Origin: Cellulomonas sp. C5510
GTDB taxonomy: Bacteria > Actinomycetota > Actinomycetes > Actinomycetales > Cellulomonadaceae
DNA: 64,000 nucleotides
Assembly (NCBI RefSeq): GCF_019797765.1
Contig: NZ_CP081862.1
Coordinates: 1,426,001 to 1,490,000, forward strand
Direction: 5' to 3'
Of this stretch, positions 1 to 7,421 are shown piece by piece. Position 1 is the stretch's first letter. Each line of letters begins with the position of its first letter. The translations under genes were made by a program, and so were the position numbers. The notes below the pieces were generated by a model. The model ran no database searches. It saw nothing but the letters and a program-made list of their open reading frames with translations, and was not told the DNA's origin.

Positions 1-785
1 ACGCGGCCGTTCTGCCCGGAGTCCGTCAGCAGGAACCCGAGCCCCATCGACGACGCGATGAGCTCGGCGGCCACCAGGAACAGCCACGCCTGCGCCATGC
101 CGAGTCGCAGGCCGGCCACCACCGCGGGCAGCGCGGCGGGCAGCTGCACGCCGCCCAGCAGCCGCGGCCCGCGCAGCCCGTAGGCGCGCCCGGCCTCCAC
201 CAGGTGCGGGTCGACGTGCCGCAGCGCGGCGACCACGGTCGTGTACACCGGGAAGAACGCGCCGATCGCGATGAGCGTGATCTTCGAGTCCTCGCCGATC
301 TTCAGCCACAGGATCAGCAGCGGCACCCACGCCAGCGACGGCACCGCGCGCACGGCCGCGAGCACCGGCTCCAGCAGGGCGCCGGCCAGCCGGGACAGCC
401 CGACCAGCGACCCGAGCGCGAGCCCCAGCGCGGCGCCCGCGACGAAGCCGAGCAGCACGCGCTGCGTCGAGATCGCCACGTACGGGCCCAGCAGGCCGCG
501 CTCTGTGAGGTCCACCGCGGCGGTCCACACGGACGCGGGGCTGGGCAGCTGGTACGGCGCGACCCGCCCCGTCGCCGTGACCCACTGCCACGCGAGCAGC
601 AGCAGGGCGGGGACGACGAGGCCGAGCGCCACGCGGACCGGGCGCCGGCCGAGCGGCCCCGCGGCGCGGGGTCCGGGCCCGAGGCCGGGGCTGAACGGGT
701 TCCGGCCGGGCCGGACGCGGCCGCGGTCGTCCGTCACCGGGGCGGACGTGCCCGCGACGGTGGCGGTGCCGAGCACCTGGGACAT
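1..785 (-). CDS. ssuC: ABC transporter permease, aliphatic sulfonate type (3' end cut by window edge)
   Basis: Integral membrane permease of a nitrate/sulfonate/taurine-type ABC importer. About 261 codons are visible, starting at ATG 785, and the C-terminus runs off the left edge. A Pro/Arg-rich cytoplasmic N-terminus of about 50 residues precedes the first membrane helix (LGLVVPALLLLAWQWV). The 'PYQLPSPASVW' segment after it is typical of SsuC/TauC proteins. The permease EAA loop is recognisable as 'EAGRAYGLRGPRLLGGVQLPAA' in shortened form: EAGRAYGLRG followed by LPAALP. It lies 59 bp downstream of the substrate-binding gene and is the last visible gene of the ssuB-ssuA-ssuC transcript. Substrate (sulfonate, taurine, nitrate) cannot be fixed from the permease; the sulfur assignment leans on the Cys leader upstream. 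Very confident of the family. Confidence 0.9.
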   Translation of the reverse strand, partial: MSQVLGTATVAGTSAPVTDDRGRVRPGRNPFSPGLGPGPRAAGPLGRRPVRVALGLVVPALLLLAWQWVTATGRVAPYQLPSPASVWTAAVDLTERGLLGPYVAISTQRVLLGFVAGAALGLALGSLVGLSRLAGALLEPVLAAVRAVPSLAWVPLLILWLKIGEDSKITLIAIGAFFPVYTTVVAALRHVDPHLVEAGRAYGLRGPRLLGGVQLPAALPAVVAGLRLGMAQAWLFLVAAELIASSMGLGFLLTDSGQNGR

Positions 786-844
786 GGGGGCTCCTCGGGA
801 GGGGTGGGGCCGGGGGCCGCGGGGGCGCGGCCGCCGGCGGGAGG

Positions 845-1906
845 TCAGTCCGCGATCGTGGACGGGTCCGCGGCCTCGGCGAGCTGCGGGTCGAACAGCT
901 CGTCGAGCGCGGTGTCGACCACGTCCTGCGAGGCCACGTCGCCGGACTCCACGAAGATCGGCCCCACCACCTCGAGCACCGCGCGCTGCGCGTCGCCCGG
1001 GACGGGGTCGATGTCGAGCGTCGTGCGCTCGGTGATCACCGTCTCGGCCACCGCCGGGTCGATGCCGGCGACGTCCGCGAGGATCGCGGCGACCTCGTCG
1101 GGGTTCTCCTGCGCCCACCCGCGCGCCTTCTCGTAGGCGTCGACGACCACCTGCGCGAGGTCCGGGCTGGCGTCCAGGAAGTCCTGCGTCGCGTTGAGGA
1201 ACCCGTAGGTGTTGAAGTCCACGTTCCGGTACAGCAGCGTCGACCCGGCCTCCGCCTCGCTGGCAGCCATCAGCGGGTCCAGGCCCGCCCAGGCGTCCAC
1301 GGAGCCGTTCTCGAGCGCGGCCTTGCCGTCGGCGTGCTGGAGGTTCTGCACCTCGACGTCCGCCGGGTCGACGCCCGCCGCATCGAGCGCCTGCAGCAGG
1401 AAGAAGTACGGGTCGGTGCCCTTCGTGGCGGCGACCGACCGACCCGCGAGGTCCGCGACGTCGGTGATGCCGGACCCCTCCGGCACGACGAGCGCCGACC
1501 ACTCGGGCTGGGAGTAGATGTCGATCGTCCGGATGGGGGAGCCGTTCGCGCGGGCCAGCAGCGCGGCCGATCCTGCGGTCGAGCCGACGTCGACCGCGCC
1601 GGCCCGCAGCGCCTCGTTGGCCTTGTTCGAACCGGCCGACTGCACCCACTCCACGGTGACGTCGTCGCCGAGGGTGGCCTCCAGCCAGCCCTGGTCCTTG
1701 ATGACGAGGCTCAGCGGGTTGTAGGTCGCGAAGTCCAGCGTGAGGGTGTCGGCGCTCCAGGTGGAGTCGTCGCCCCCCTCGGGGGCGGAGCCGGCCTGAG
1801 CCTCGCCCTCGCCGGCGACGCAGCCGCCGAGCAGCAGGGTCGCGGCGAGCACGGAGGCCACGGCGGCGGCGGGGCGGCGCACGGTGGCGCGGGATCGGGC
1901 GGTCAT
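845..1906 (-). CDS. ssuA: ABC transporter substrate-binding lipoprotein, aliphatic sulfonate type
   Basis: Extracytoplasmic receptor of the SsuA/TauA/NMT1 fold, 353 aa. The signal peptide ends in a lipobox (LLGGC near residue 29), so the mature protein is anchored by a diacylated Cys. The body has the family order: 'FATYNPLSLVIKDQGWLE' near the start (an unusual form of the TIGYQ segment), then 'GAVDVGSTAGSAALLARANG', then 'KGTDPYFFLLQALDAAG' and 'GSVDAWAGLDPLMAASE'. ATG 1906 is preceded by AGGAGT at a good distance. It sits between the ATPase gene (68 bp upstream) and the permease gene. The family binds alkanesulfonates, taurine or nitrate; the ligand here is inferred only from the sulfur-type regulatory leader. 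Confidence 0.88.
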   Translation of the reverse strand: MTARSRATVRRPAAAVASVLAATLLLGGCVAGEGEAQAGSAPEGGDDSTWSADTLTLDFATYNPLSLVIKDQGWLEATLGDDVTVEWVQSAGSNKANEALRAGAVDVGSTAGSAALLARANGSPIRTIDIYSQPEWSALVVPEGSGITDVADLAGRSVAATKGTDPYFFLLQALDAAGVDPADVEVQNLQHADGKAALENGSVDAWAGLDPLMAASEAEAGSTLLYRNVDFNTYGFLNATQDFLDASPDLAQVVVDAYEKARGWAQENPDEVAAILADVAGIDPAVAETVITERTTLDIDPVPGDAQRAVLEVVGPIFVESGDVASQDVVDTALDELFDPQLAEAADPSTIAD

Positions 1907-1974
1907 GTCGGTCGACTCCTCGGTGGGTGGGTGCCCGTCGGGGGCGGGTGGGGAAGGGCGTGGGGGAGGGCGGG

Positions 1975-2874
1975 TCAGATGGTGTGGTGCAGGTCGGGGT
2001 CGTGCACGTGGTGGTGGGTCGGGACGCCGAGGCCGTCGAGCAGCTCGGCGCGCAGCTCGGCGAGGCGGGCGTCGGCGCGGTCCCGGGGGCGGGCACCCGG
2101 CACGCGCAGGACACGGCGCACGGACGCCCGCTCCGCGTCGGGCGTGCCGAGCAGGACGACGCGGTCCGCGAGGAACAGCGCCTCCTCGACGTCGTGGGTC
2201 ACCAGCAGGACCGTCGTCGGACGCTCGGCGTGGACGTCGAGCAGCAGGTCCTGCATCCGGAGCCGGGTGAGCGCGTCCAGCGCCCCGAACGGCTCGTCGA
2301 GCAGCAGCACCGCCGGGCGCCGGGCGAGGGCCCGGGCGAGCGACGCGCGCTGCGCCATGCCGCCCGAGACCTGCCGGGGCCGCAGGCCCGCCGAGCCGGA
2401 CAGGCCGACGAGGTCCAGCAGCCGCGCCACCTGCTCACGGGCGTCGCGCCGCGGCGTGCCGCGAGGGAGCCCCAGCGCGACGTTCTGCGCGAGCGTCCGC
2501 CACGGCAGCAGCCGCGGCTCCTGGAACGCGACGGCCGTGCGCGGGTCGTACGGTCCGACGGGCGAGCCGCCCAGCAGGATCTCGCCCTCGTCCGGGCGGT
2601 CCAGCCCGGCGACCTGGCGCAGCAGCGTCGACTTGCCGCAGCCGGAGGGGCCGATGACGGCCACGACCTCGCCGGCGGCGACGTCGAGGTCGACGCCGGC
2701 GAGCACCGTGCGGGTGCCCTCCGGGGTGGCGAACGCCCGGGCGACGCCGCGCATCCCGACCGGGCGGGCGGTGCCGGTCGGCGCGGGCGTGGCGGGTGCC
2801 GAGGGCGCGGCGGTGGCGGTGGGCGCGGCGGTGGTCGCGGCGGGCGCCGTGGTGGAGCGGGTGGGGGAGGTCAT
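1975..2874 (-). CDS. ssuB: ABC transporter ATP-binding protein, aliphatic sulfonate type
   Basis: Cytoplasmic ATPase that powers the SsuAC importer, 299 aa from ATG 2874. Residues 1-38 are an Ala/Thr/Pro-rich tail; the ABC domain starts near residue 39. Walker A is GPSGCGKS at 75-82, the Q-loop segment is AFQEPRLLPW, the signature is VSGGMAQR, Walker B is VLLLDEPFG, and the H-loop is VTHDVEEALF; all are intact. The AFQEPRLLPW form is typical of the SsuB/TauB branch. The same frame stays open 369 bp further upstream, but that stretch is only Pro/Arg/Ala low complexity and overlaps the regulatory leader, so ATG 2874 is chosen. It is the first structural gene of the ssu transcript. Overall identity strong, substrate inferred. 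Confidence 0.9.
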   Translation of the reverse strand: MTSPTRSTTAPAATTAAPTATAAPSAPATPAPTGTARPVGMRGVARAFATPEGTRTVLAGVDLDVAAGEVVAVIGPSGCGKSTLLRQVAGLDRPDEGEILLGGSPVGPYDPRTAVAFQEPRLLPWRTLAQNVALGLPRGTPRRDAREQVARLLDLVGLSGSAGLRPRQVSGGMAQRASLARALARRPAVLLLDEPFGALDALTRLRMQDLLLDVHAERPTTVLLVTHDVEEALFLADRVVLLGTPDAERASVRRVLRVPGARPRDRADARLAELRAELLDGLGVPTHHHVHDPDLHHTI

Positions 2875-3252
2875 GCGAGGTCCCAGGTCGTCGGGCCACC
2901 GGCGGTGGCGGGCGGCGGTGCAGGGCGGGCGGTGCGGGGGTGGGCGGGGGCCCGGGGCCGATGGTGCGTGGTGCCGGCTGCACCAGGGGGCAGGTCCGGC
3001 CGGGTGCGCGGCCGGGCGCCTGCGGGCGGGGTCGGCGGGCGCCGGGCCGGGTGTGACCGGCGCGTCGCGCGCGGTGCCGGGACCGTGCGTGCCCCGGCCC
3101 GGACCGCCGGTCAGCGGTGGACGGGGCGGTGCGGGGGGCGGGTCCGGCGGTGCGGCCTGTCGGGCGGGGTCCGGTGGACCCGGGCGTCCCGGGCGGTGCC
3201 GGTCGGGCACCGCGGTGGGGCTCCTGAGCGGAGCCGGGGTCACCGGGTCCGG
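2875..3252 (-). other. Long C-rich untranslated leader of the ssu operon
   Basis: No gene is visible in these 378 bases. In the sense of ssuB transcription the strand is strongly C over G in its middle part (runs such as CCGCCCCCCGCACCGCCCC) and it separates the Cys-rich leader peptide from ssuB. Frames stay open only because of base composition. Such C-rich, G-poor RNA is the kind that Rho can load on, so Rho-dependent attenuation is a reasonable inference, not something seen. Confidence 0.5.
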
Positions 3253-3366
3253 TCAGGCGGCGCGACAGGCCTGCGGACAGCGCGGACAGCCGACGGCGCA
3301 GCGACAGCGGCCGGGCATCGGCCGGCCCGGGCGCTGGGTCGTGCGCGGGTGCGTCGACCGGGCCAC
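3253..3366 (-). CDS. Cys-rich leader peptide (putative attenuator) upstream of ssuBAC
   Basis: A 37-codon ORF too short for routine calling. It starts at GTG 3366 behind a perfect AGGAGG seven bases upstream and ends at TGA 3253. Its last 17 residues read CRCAVGCPRCPQACRAA: five Cys, of which four use TGT, while neighbouring genes such as clpX use TGC for all their zinc-finger cysteines. Codons 20-22 (CGC TGT CGC, 3301-3309) are exactly complementary to GCGACAGCG at 3381-3389 just upstream of the ribosome binding site, so a ribosome paused on the Cys codons would block that 9-bp stem. Cys-rich uORFs that act as cysteine-responsive attenuators of sulfur operons are known from mycobacteria. Function here is inferred; the ORF, its RBS and the pairing are seen. 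Confidence 0.72.
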   Translation of the reverse strand: MARSTHPRTTQRPGRPMPGRCRCAVGCPRCPQACRAA

Positions 3367-3397
3367 GGGCCGCCTCCTCTCGCTGTCGCGCGCCGTC

Positions 3398-3412
3398 ATG
3401 ACGTCTCGTCAT
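3398..3412. promoter_or_regulatory. Palindrome in the ssu leader (operator or stem)
   Basis: ATGACG-AGA-CGTCAT is a perfect 6-bp inverted repeat. An overlapping repeat, CGTCTC-N7-GAGACG, spans 3402-3420. Both lie about 30-45 bases downstream of the predicted start of transcription and upstream of the leader peptide. They could be a repressor site for a sulfur regulator or alternative RNA stems. Confidence 0.45.
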
Positions 3413-3449
3413 GTGAGACGTGGAAGTTCACGCCTCGGGATCGGGGTCG

Positions 3450-3479
3450 ACAGTAGCGGGGACCGGCGGCGCACCACAA
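3450..3479 (-). promoter_or_regulatory. Predicted promoter of the ssu operon
   Basis: Reading on the minus strand: -35 TTGTGG (3474-3479), 18-base spacer, -10 TACTGT (3450-3455). The same layout (TTGT-GG or CG, 18 bases, TACTGT) recurs in front of cysK. Predicted start of transcription is near 3443. Confidence 0.55.
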
Positions 3480-3519
3480 GCCCGGCGCGCCAGGTGCCCG
3501 GGGTGATCCCGGACGCGGG

Positions 3520-4728
3520 TCAGCGGCGGGCGCCGCGGAGCGCGAGGTGGCAGGCGAGGCCCGCGAGCAGCCCCCAGAACGCCGCGGAGATGCCGCCGAC
3601 CGCGATCCCCGACATCGTGACCAGGAACGTCACCGCCGCCGCCTCCCGGTGACCCGGCGCGCCGAAGGCGGCGCCGAGCGACGCCGCGAGCGTCCCGAGG
3701 AGCGCCAGACCCGCGGCTGCCGCGATCAGCCCGCCCGGCGCTGCCAGGGCCACCGCGGCCACCGCCGCCGCCCCGGCGCCCAGCACCACGTACCCCAGGC
3801 CGGCCACGACGGCGGCCCGCCAGCGCCGCCGCGGGTCGGGACCTCCGGCGGGCCCGGCGGCGAGGGCGGCGCTGATGGCCGCCAGGTTGATCGCGTGGCC
3901 GCCCCACGGCGCGGCCAGCACCGTCCCCAGCCCGGTCACGAGCATCACGGGGCGCAGCGGTGCCGCGTACCCGAAGCCCGCGAGCACGGCGAGCCCCGGG
4001 ATGTTCTGCGAGGCCATCGTCACCACGAACAGCGGCACGGCGACCGACACCACCGCGGTCCACGACAGCTGCGGAGTCGTCCACGCGAGCGTCGGCAGCA
4101 GGCTCGCGGCGTCCAGGTGGCGCACCGCGGGCGACGCGACGGCGATCCCCACGGCCAGGCCCATCGCCGCGGGCGTGGCCCAGCGGGGTGCGAGGCGCAG
4201 CAGCACGAGCCAGACGAGCACCACGGGACCCACCAGCAGCGGCCGGTCGGCGACGGCGCGCACCGGCTCCAGGCAGAGGTCCACCAGCACGCCCGCGAGC
4301 ATCGCGTTCGCGAGCGGCACCGGGATCAGCCGCACCCAGCGCTCGAGCCGCCGCCACAGGCCGAACGCGGCGAGCAGGACGCCGCACAGGGCGAACCCCG
4401 CGACCGCCTCCGGCCAGCTGCCGGCTGCCGCCCCCGTACCCGCCAGCAGCGCCGCGCCGGGTGTCGACCACGCGACGGTGATCGGCAGGCGCGTCCGCCA
4501 CGCGAGCAGCACCGTCGCGGCACCCATCGCGACCGTCACGGCGAGCAGGCCCGACGTCGCCTGCGCGGGCGTCGCCCCGACCGCGCGCAGGCCGGCCAGC
4601 ACCACCGCGAACGCGCTGGTGAACCCGACCAGCGCCGTGACGACGCCGGCGGACACGGACGTCGCGGTGTCCCGCGGCGCGGCCCGACCCTCCGGCGGGG
4701 CCGTGTCCAGGGGTGGCGGGGTGGTCAC
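3520..4728 (-). CDS. benE: Benzoate/H+ symporter family transporter (BenE-like)
   Basis: Polytopic inner-membrane protein, 402 aa, with about ten to twelve hydrophobic segments and short charged loops. Recognisable BenE features are the N-terminal 'TALVGFTSAFAVVLAGLRAVGATPAQA', given here by its core GFTSAF and GATPAQA, the 'WSTPGAALL' segment, 'IPVPLANAMLAGVL', and 'TMASQNIPGLAVL' followed by 'APWGGHAINLAAISAA'. These are the conserved blocks of the family, which imports benzoate or related aromatic acids with protons in characterised members. GTG 4728 is chosen because the protein begins directly before the first helix; an open frame further upstream overlaps the next gene and has no coding character. 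No catabolic genes adjoin it, so the substrate is unproven. Confidence 0.85.
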   Translation of the reverse strand: MTTPPPLDTAPPEGRAAPRDTATSVSAGVVTALVGFTSAFAVVLAGLRAVGATPAQATSGLLAVTVAMGAATVLLAWRTRLPITVAWSTPGAALLAGTGAAAGSWPEAVAGFALCGVLLAAFGLWRRLERWVRLIPVPLANAMLAGVLVDLCLEPVRAVADRPLLVGPVVLVWLVLLRLAPRWATPAAMGLAVGIAVASPAVRHLDAASLLPTLAWTTPQLSWTAVVSVAVPLFVVTMASQNIPGLAVLAGFGYAAPLRPVMLVTGLGTVLAAPWGGHAINLAAISAALAAGPAGGPDPRRRWRAAVVAGLGYVVLGAGAAAVAAVALAAPGGLIAAAAGLALLGTLAASLGAAFGAPGHREAAAVTFLVTMSGIAVGGISAAFWGLLAGLACHLALRGARR

Positions 4729-4783
4729 GCGGCGGACCGTAGCCGAGCCGTGTGTCGGCGACGTTGCGGGTGCCCCGGAGCCG

Positions 4784-5839
4784 TCAGCCGCCCGCGCGCG
4801 CCCCCGGTCCGAGCAGCGCGGCGATCTCCGGGAGCTGCTCCGGGCTCGCCTGCACCAGGAGCGTCGTGACGACCGTGCTGTCCCACGCGCGGGCCTGCTC
4901 CCGCACCGCGTCGGGCGGCCCGACCAGCGCGATGTCCTGCACGAGCTCCGTCGGGACCGCCGCGGCCGCCCGCGCGCGGTCGCCGGCCCGGTAGTGCGCC
5001 TGGACCTCCGCGCACGCCTCCGCGTAGCCGAGCCGCTCGAGGGCGTTCGCGTGGAAGTTGGCGCCCCGGGCCCCCATGCCGCCGGCATACAGGGCGACGA
5101 AGGGCCGCACGGCGTCGGCAGCGGTCTCGATGTCGGGGCCGAGCACCACCGGCACGGTCGCCGTCACCTCGAACTCCTCCACGGGTCGCGTGCCGGCGGC
5201 CCGCCGGGCGAAGCCGTCGGCGAGCAGCCCCCGCATCTCACCGTCCAGCCGCGGGGCGCAGAACAGCGGCAGCCAGCCGTCGGCGATCTCCGCCGCCAGG
5301 GCGATGTTGCGCGGCCCCTCGGCGGCGAGGTGGATCGGCAGGTCGGCGCGCAGCGGGTGCACGGTGGACCGCAGCGCCTTGCCGAGTCCGCTGCCCTCGC
5401 CCTCGGGCAGCGGCAGCCGGTAGAACTCCCCGTCCGCCCGCACCGGCGCCTCGCGGCGCAGCACGTCCCGCACGATCGCGACGAACTCCCGGGTGCGCGC
5501 CAGCGGACGGGGGTAGGGCAGCCCGTACCAGCCCTCGACCACCTGCGGGCCGGACACCCCGAGCCCGAGCGTGAACCGCCCGCCGGACAGGTGGTCGAGC
5601 GTCAGGGCCGCCATCGCGGTGGCCGTCGGGGTGCGGGCCGCGATCTGCGCGACGGCGGTGCCGAGCCGGACGCGCGACGTCGCGGACCCCCACCAGGCGA
5701 GCGGGGTGAACGCGTCGGACCCGTACGCCTCGGCGGTCCAGACGGAGTCCAGGCCCAGCCGGTCCGCGTCGCGCACCGCCTCGGCGGCGCCCGGGGGTGG
5801 ACCCGCGGACCAGTAGCCGGTGTGGTAGCCGAGCCGCAT
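4784..5839 (-). CDS. Luciferase-like (LLM class) flavin/F420-dependent oxidoreductase
   Basis: TIM-barrel oxidoreductase of the bacterial luciferase superfamily, 351 aa from ATG 5839, which has AGGAGG six bases upstream. Landmarks: N-terminal MRLGYHTGYW, 'DSVWTAEAYGSDAFTPLAW' near residues 31-49, the beta-strand/turn 'VRLGTAVAQIAARTPTATAM', 'GRFTLGLGVSGPQVVEGWYG', and a C-terminal 'LVGPPDAVREQARAW'. The 'TAEAYGSDAF' block resembles F420-dependent members found in actinobacteria. Three other F420-linked loci lie in this window, so F420 is the more likely cofactor than FMN, but this is inference. The substrate is unknown. It is not in an obvious operon; the benE start lies 55 bp downstream. Confidence 0.85.
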   Translation of the reverse strand: MRLGYHTGYWSAGPPPGAAEAVRDADRLGLDSVWTAEAYGSDAFTPLAWWGSATSRVRLGTAVAQIAARTPTATAMAALTLDHLSGGRFTLGLGVSGPQVVEGWYGLPYPRPLARTREFVAIVRDVLRREAPVRADGEFYRLPLPEGEGSGLGKALRSTVHPLRADLPIHLAAEGPRNIALAAEIADGWLPLFCAPRLDGEMRGLLADGFARRAAGTRPVEEFEVTATVPVVLGPDIETAADAVRPFVALYAGGMGARGANFHANALERLGYAEACAEVQAHYRAGDRARAAAAVPTELVQDIALVGPPDAVREQARAWDSTVVTTLLVQASPEQLPEIAALLGPGARAGG

Positions 5840-5913
5840 GCGTGCCTCCTCGTCGGCGCGCTCGCCGCTGAGCGCGCCGGACCCATGCTGCCTGGTCCGG
5901 GCCGGCCGCGCCG

Positions 5914-6936
5914 CTAGACGGTCGAGGTGCGCTGCCGGTCCGCGAGCGTCGTGAGCAGCGCCGCGCCGGTCGCTGCGTCGTCCACCGTCACGACGAAGGA
6001 CCGCCCGCGGGTGCGTCCCACCTCGATGGCCTCGCCGGTGCGGAGCACGTAGCCGACCTGCCCGGCCAGGCCGACCCGGAACCCCCAGCCGCCGAACTCC
6101 CGCAGCGGGCGGACCTGCCGCACGGTCACGGACTCCACCTCGTCGAGCGGGACGTGGAAGCGGGGCCAGCCGAGGGCGGACCGCGCGGTGAGACCTCGGG
6201 CGTCCACCGTGACGACGATGACCGCGCCGGTCAGGAGGAGCAGGAGGAGCGCGAGCACGAGCACGATCAGCCCAGGCATGTCGAGCACGGCGACCAGGAC
6301 GGCGACGACCAGGGTCGCTCCGCCTCCGACGCCGAGCGCGACGCGGCTCACGACCCGGCCCGTCCAGGCGGCGCGCTCCTGGGGGCCGAGCGGCAGACGC
6401 GCGCCGGTCAGCCCGGTGCGCCCGCGGTCCGCCGGCACGGGGGCGTCGCCGGGAGCGGCCCAGGCGCACAGGCCGCCGGCGACCAGCCCGGCGGCGAGCG
6501 CGAGGCCGATCACGGGGTCGACGTCGGGGGTGTCGGCCGCGTCGGCCAGGCCGCGCTGGAGCCACAGGGTCCCGGCCAGCACGAGCGAGCCGAACACAGC
6601 CAGGCCCGTCGACGTGCCCACGGCGATCCGGCGCGTCATCGAGTCCCGGCCGCGCAGCACGGCGAGCAGCCACATCGCCACCGTCAGCGTGCCGAACACG
6701 CCCAGCATGAGCGCGAGCGTCCCGCCGACCGACCCGTACCCGTCGGGGCGGTCCTGGCCGAAGTGGACCGCGACCGGGTCGGGCAGGTCGTCGCGCCACG
6801 ACGTGACGACCAGCGCCGTCGCGACCAGCACCGTCAGCCCCGGCACCAGCCCGAGCAGCGTGGTGGACAGCCGGTGCGGCACCGGTGGGCGTCCGGGCGT
6901 CCGGCCGTCGGTGGTGCGCGGCTCGGTGGCGGTCAT
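5914..6936 (-). CDS. DUF1648-domain membrane protein
   Basis: Membrane protein of 340 aa. The N-terminal third has the DUF1648 pattern: a helix, then 'LPDPVAVHFGQDRPDGYGS', then a further helix. This domain occurs in SdpI-like and related proteins. Several helices follow (about residues 70-130, 155-185, 210-250), including a Leu-rich helix with a run of seven Leu. The C-terminus is a soluble beta-rich segment ('VPLDEVESVTVRQVRPLREFGGWGFR') that looks like a PH-type domain. Its ATG overlaps the stop of the GntR regulator by four bases (ATGA), so the two are translationally coupled. The GntR/DUF1648 pairing suggests envelope-stress or antimicrobial-peptide responses as in YtrA/SdpI-like systems. 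Precise role unknown. Confidence 0.8.
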   Translation of the reverse strand: MTATEPRTTDGRTPGRPPVPHRLSTTLLGLVPGLTVLVATALVVTSWRDDLPDPVAVHFGQDRPDGYGSVGGTLALMLGVFGTLTVAMWLLAVLRGRDSMTRRIAVGTSTGLAVFGSLVLAGTLWLQRGLADAADTPDVDPVIGLALAAGLVAGGLCAWAAPGDAPVPADRGRTGLTGARLPLGPQERAAWTGRVVSRVALGVGGGATLVVAVLVAVLDMPGLIVLVLALLLLLLTGAVIVVTVDARGLTARSALGWPRFHVPLDEVESVTVRQVRPLREFGGWGFRVGLAGQVGYVLRTGEAIEVGRTRGRSFVVTVDDAATGAALLTTLADRQRTSTV

Positions 6937-7301
6937 CGGGTCTCCTGCGGGGCGAGGGCGTCCTTGACGAGGCTGAGCGTGGTGCTGGGGGCGAGGCCGG
7001 CGGACCCGGCGGCGGCGACGAGTGCCGCGACCGCGTCGTGCACGGGTGCGAGGTCGGCGGGCGGCCGGTGGGAGACGATCGCGCCGCGGCCCCGTCGCAG
7101 GTCGATCAGGCCCTCGTCCCGCAGGTCCTGGTAGGCCCGGAGCACGGTGTGCAGGTTGACGTCCAGGGACGCCGCGAGGTCCCGCGCCGACGGCAGGCGG
7201 GTCCCCGGTCGCAGCTCGCCGTGCAGGACGCCCGCGCGCACCTGGGCGGCGAGCTGCGCGAACAGCGGCTCGGCGGAGGTGGGGTCGATGCGGAACAGCA
7301 C
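6933..7301 (-). CDS. GntR-family (YtrA subfamily) transcriptional regulator
   Basis: Short GntR repressor, 122 aa: winged helix (residues about 10-75, 'EPLFAQLAAQVRAGVLHGEL...LPSARDLAASLDVNLHTVLRAYQDLRDEGLI' seen as its conserved blocks) plus a C-terminal tail of about 45 residues without a ligand-binding domain, the layout of the YtrA class. GTG 7301 follows a TAGGGT hexamer with exactly six bases between, so the message is probably leaderless. A perfect 8-bp inverted repeat overlaps that -10 element, strong evidence for autorepression. It forms a coupled operon with the DUF1648 membrane protein. Confidence 0.9.
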   Translation of the reverse strand: MLFRIDPTSAEPLFAQLAAQVRAGVLHGELRPGTRLPSARDLAASLDVNLHTVLRAYQDLRDEGLIDLRRGRGAIVSHRPPADLAPVHDAVAALVAAAGSAGLAPSTTLSLVKDALAPQETR

Positions 7302-7307
7302 GGGGCC

Positions 7308-7332
7308 ACCCTAGTTGTTCGATGACAACTAG
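7308..7332 (-). promoter_or_regulatory. Promoter -10 and GntR operator
   Basis: CTAGTTGT-N6-ACAACTAG (7311-7332) is a perfect 8-bp inverted repeat. It overlaps the minus-strand -10 hexamer TAGGGT (7308-7313), which sits six bases before the regulator start codon. The position lets a bound repressor occlude RNA polymerase. It could also affect the rightward promoter of mgsA. Confidence 0.75.
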
Positions 7333-7421
7333 AACAAGTGGGCGACCGCACGGCCGTGAGCCCTAGGGTGTGCCCCGGGACGTGCCGCACGTCCCGCCAG
7401 CCGCACGGAAGGACGCCCACC

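Noticed and set aside
204..1136. Long open frames on the plus strand across the ssu genes
   Set aside because: They are antisense to ssuC/ssuA, Arg/Pro/Ala-rich with no family features. Open antisense frames are expected at this GC content.
2875..3243. N-terminal extension of SsuB into the leader
   Set aside because: The sequence is Pro/Arg low complexity without family similarity and overlaps the control region. ATG 2874 gives a normal-length protein.
3394..3433. Twelve-codon ORF (MNFHVSHDETS) upstream of the Cys-rich peptide
   Set aside because: No ribosome binding site and no Cys; its sequence is explained by the overlapping palindromes.
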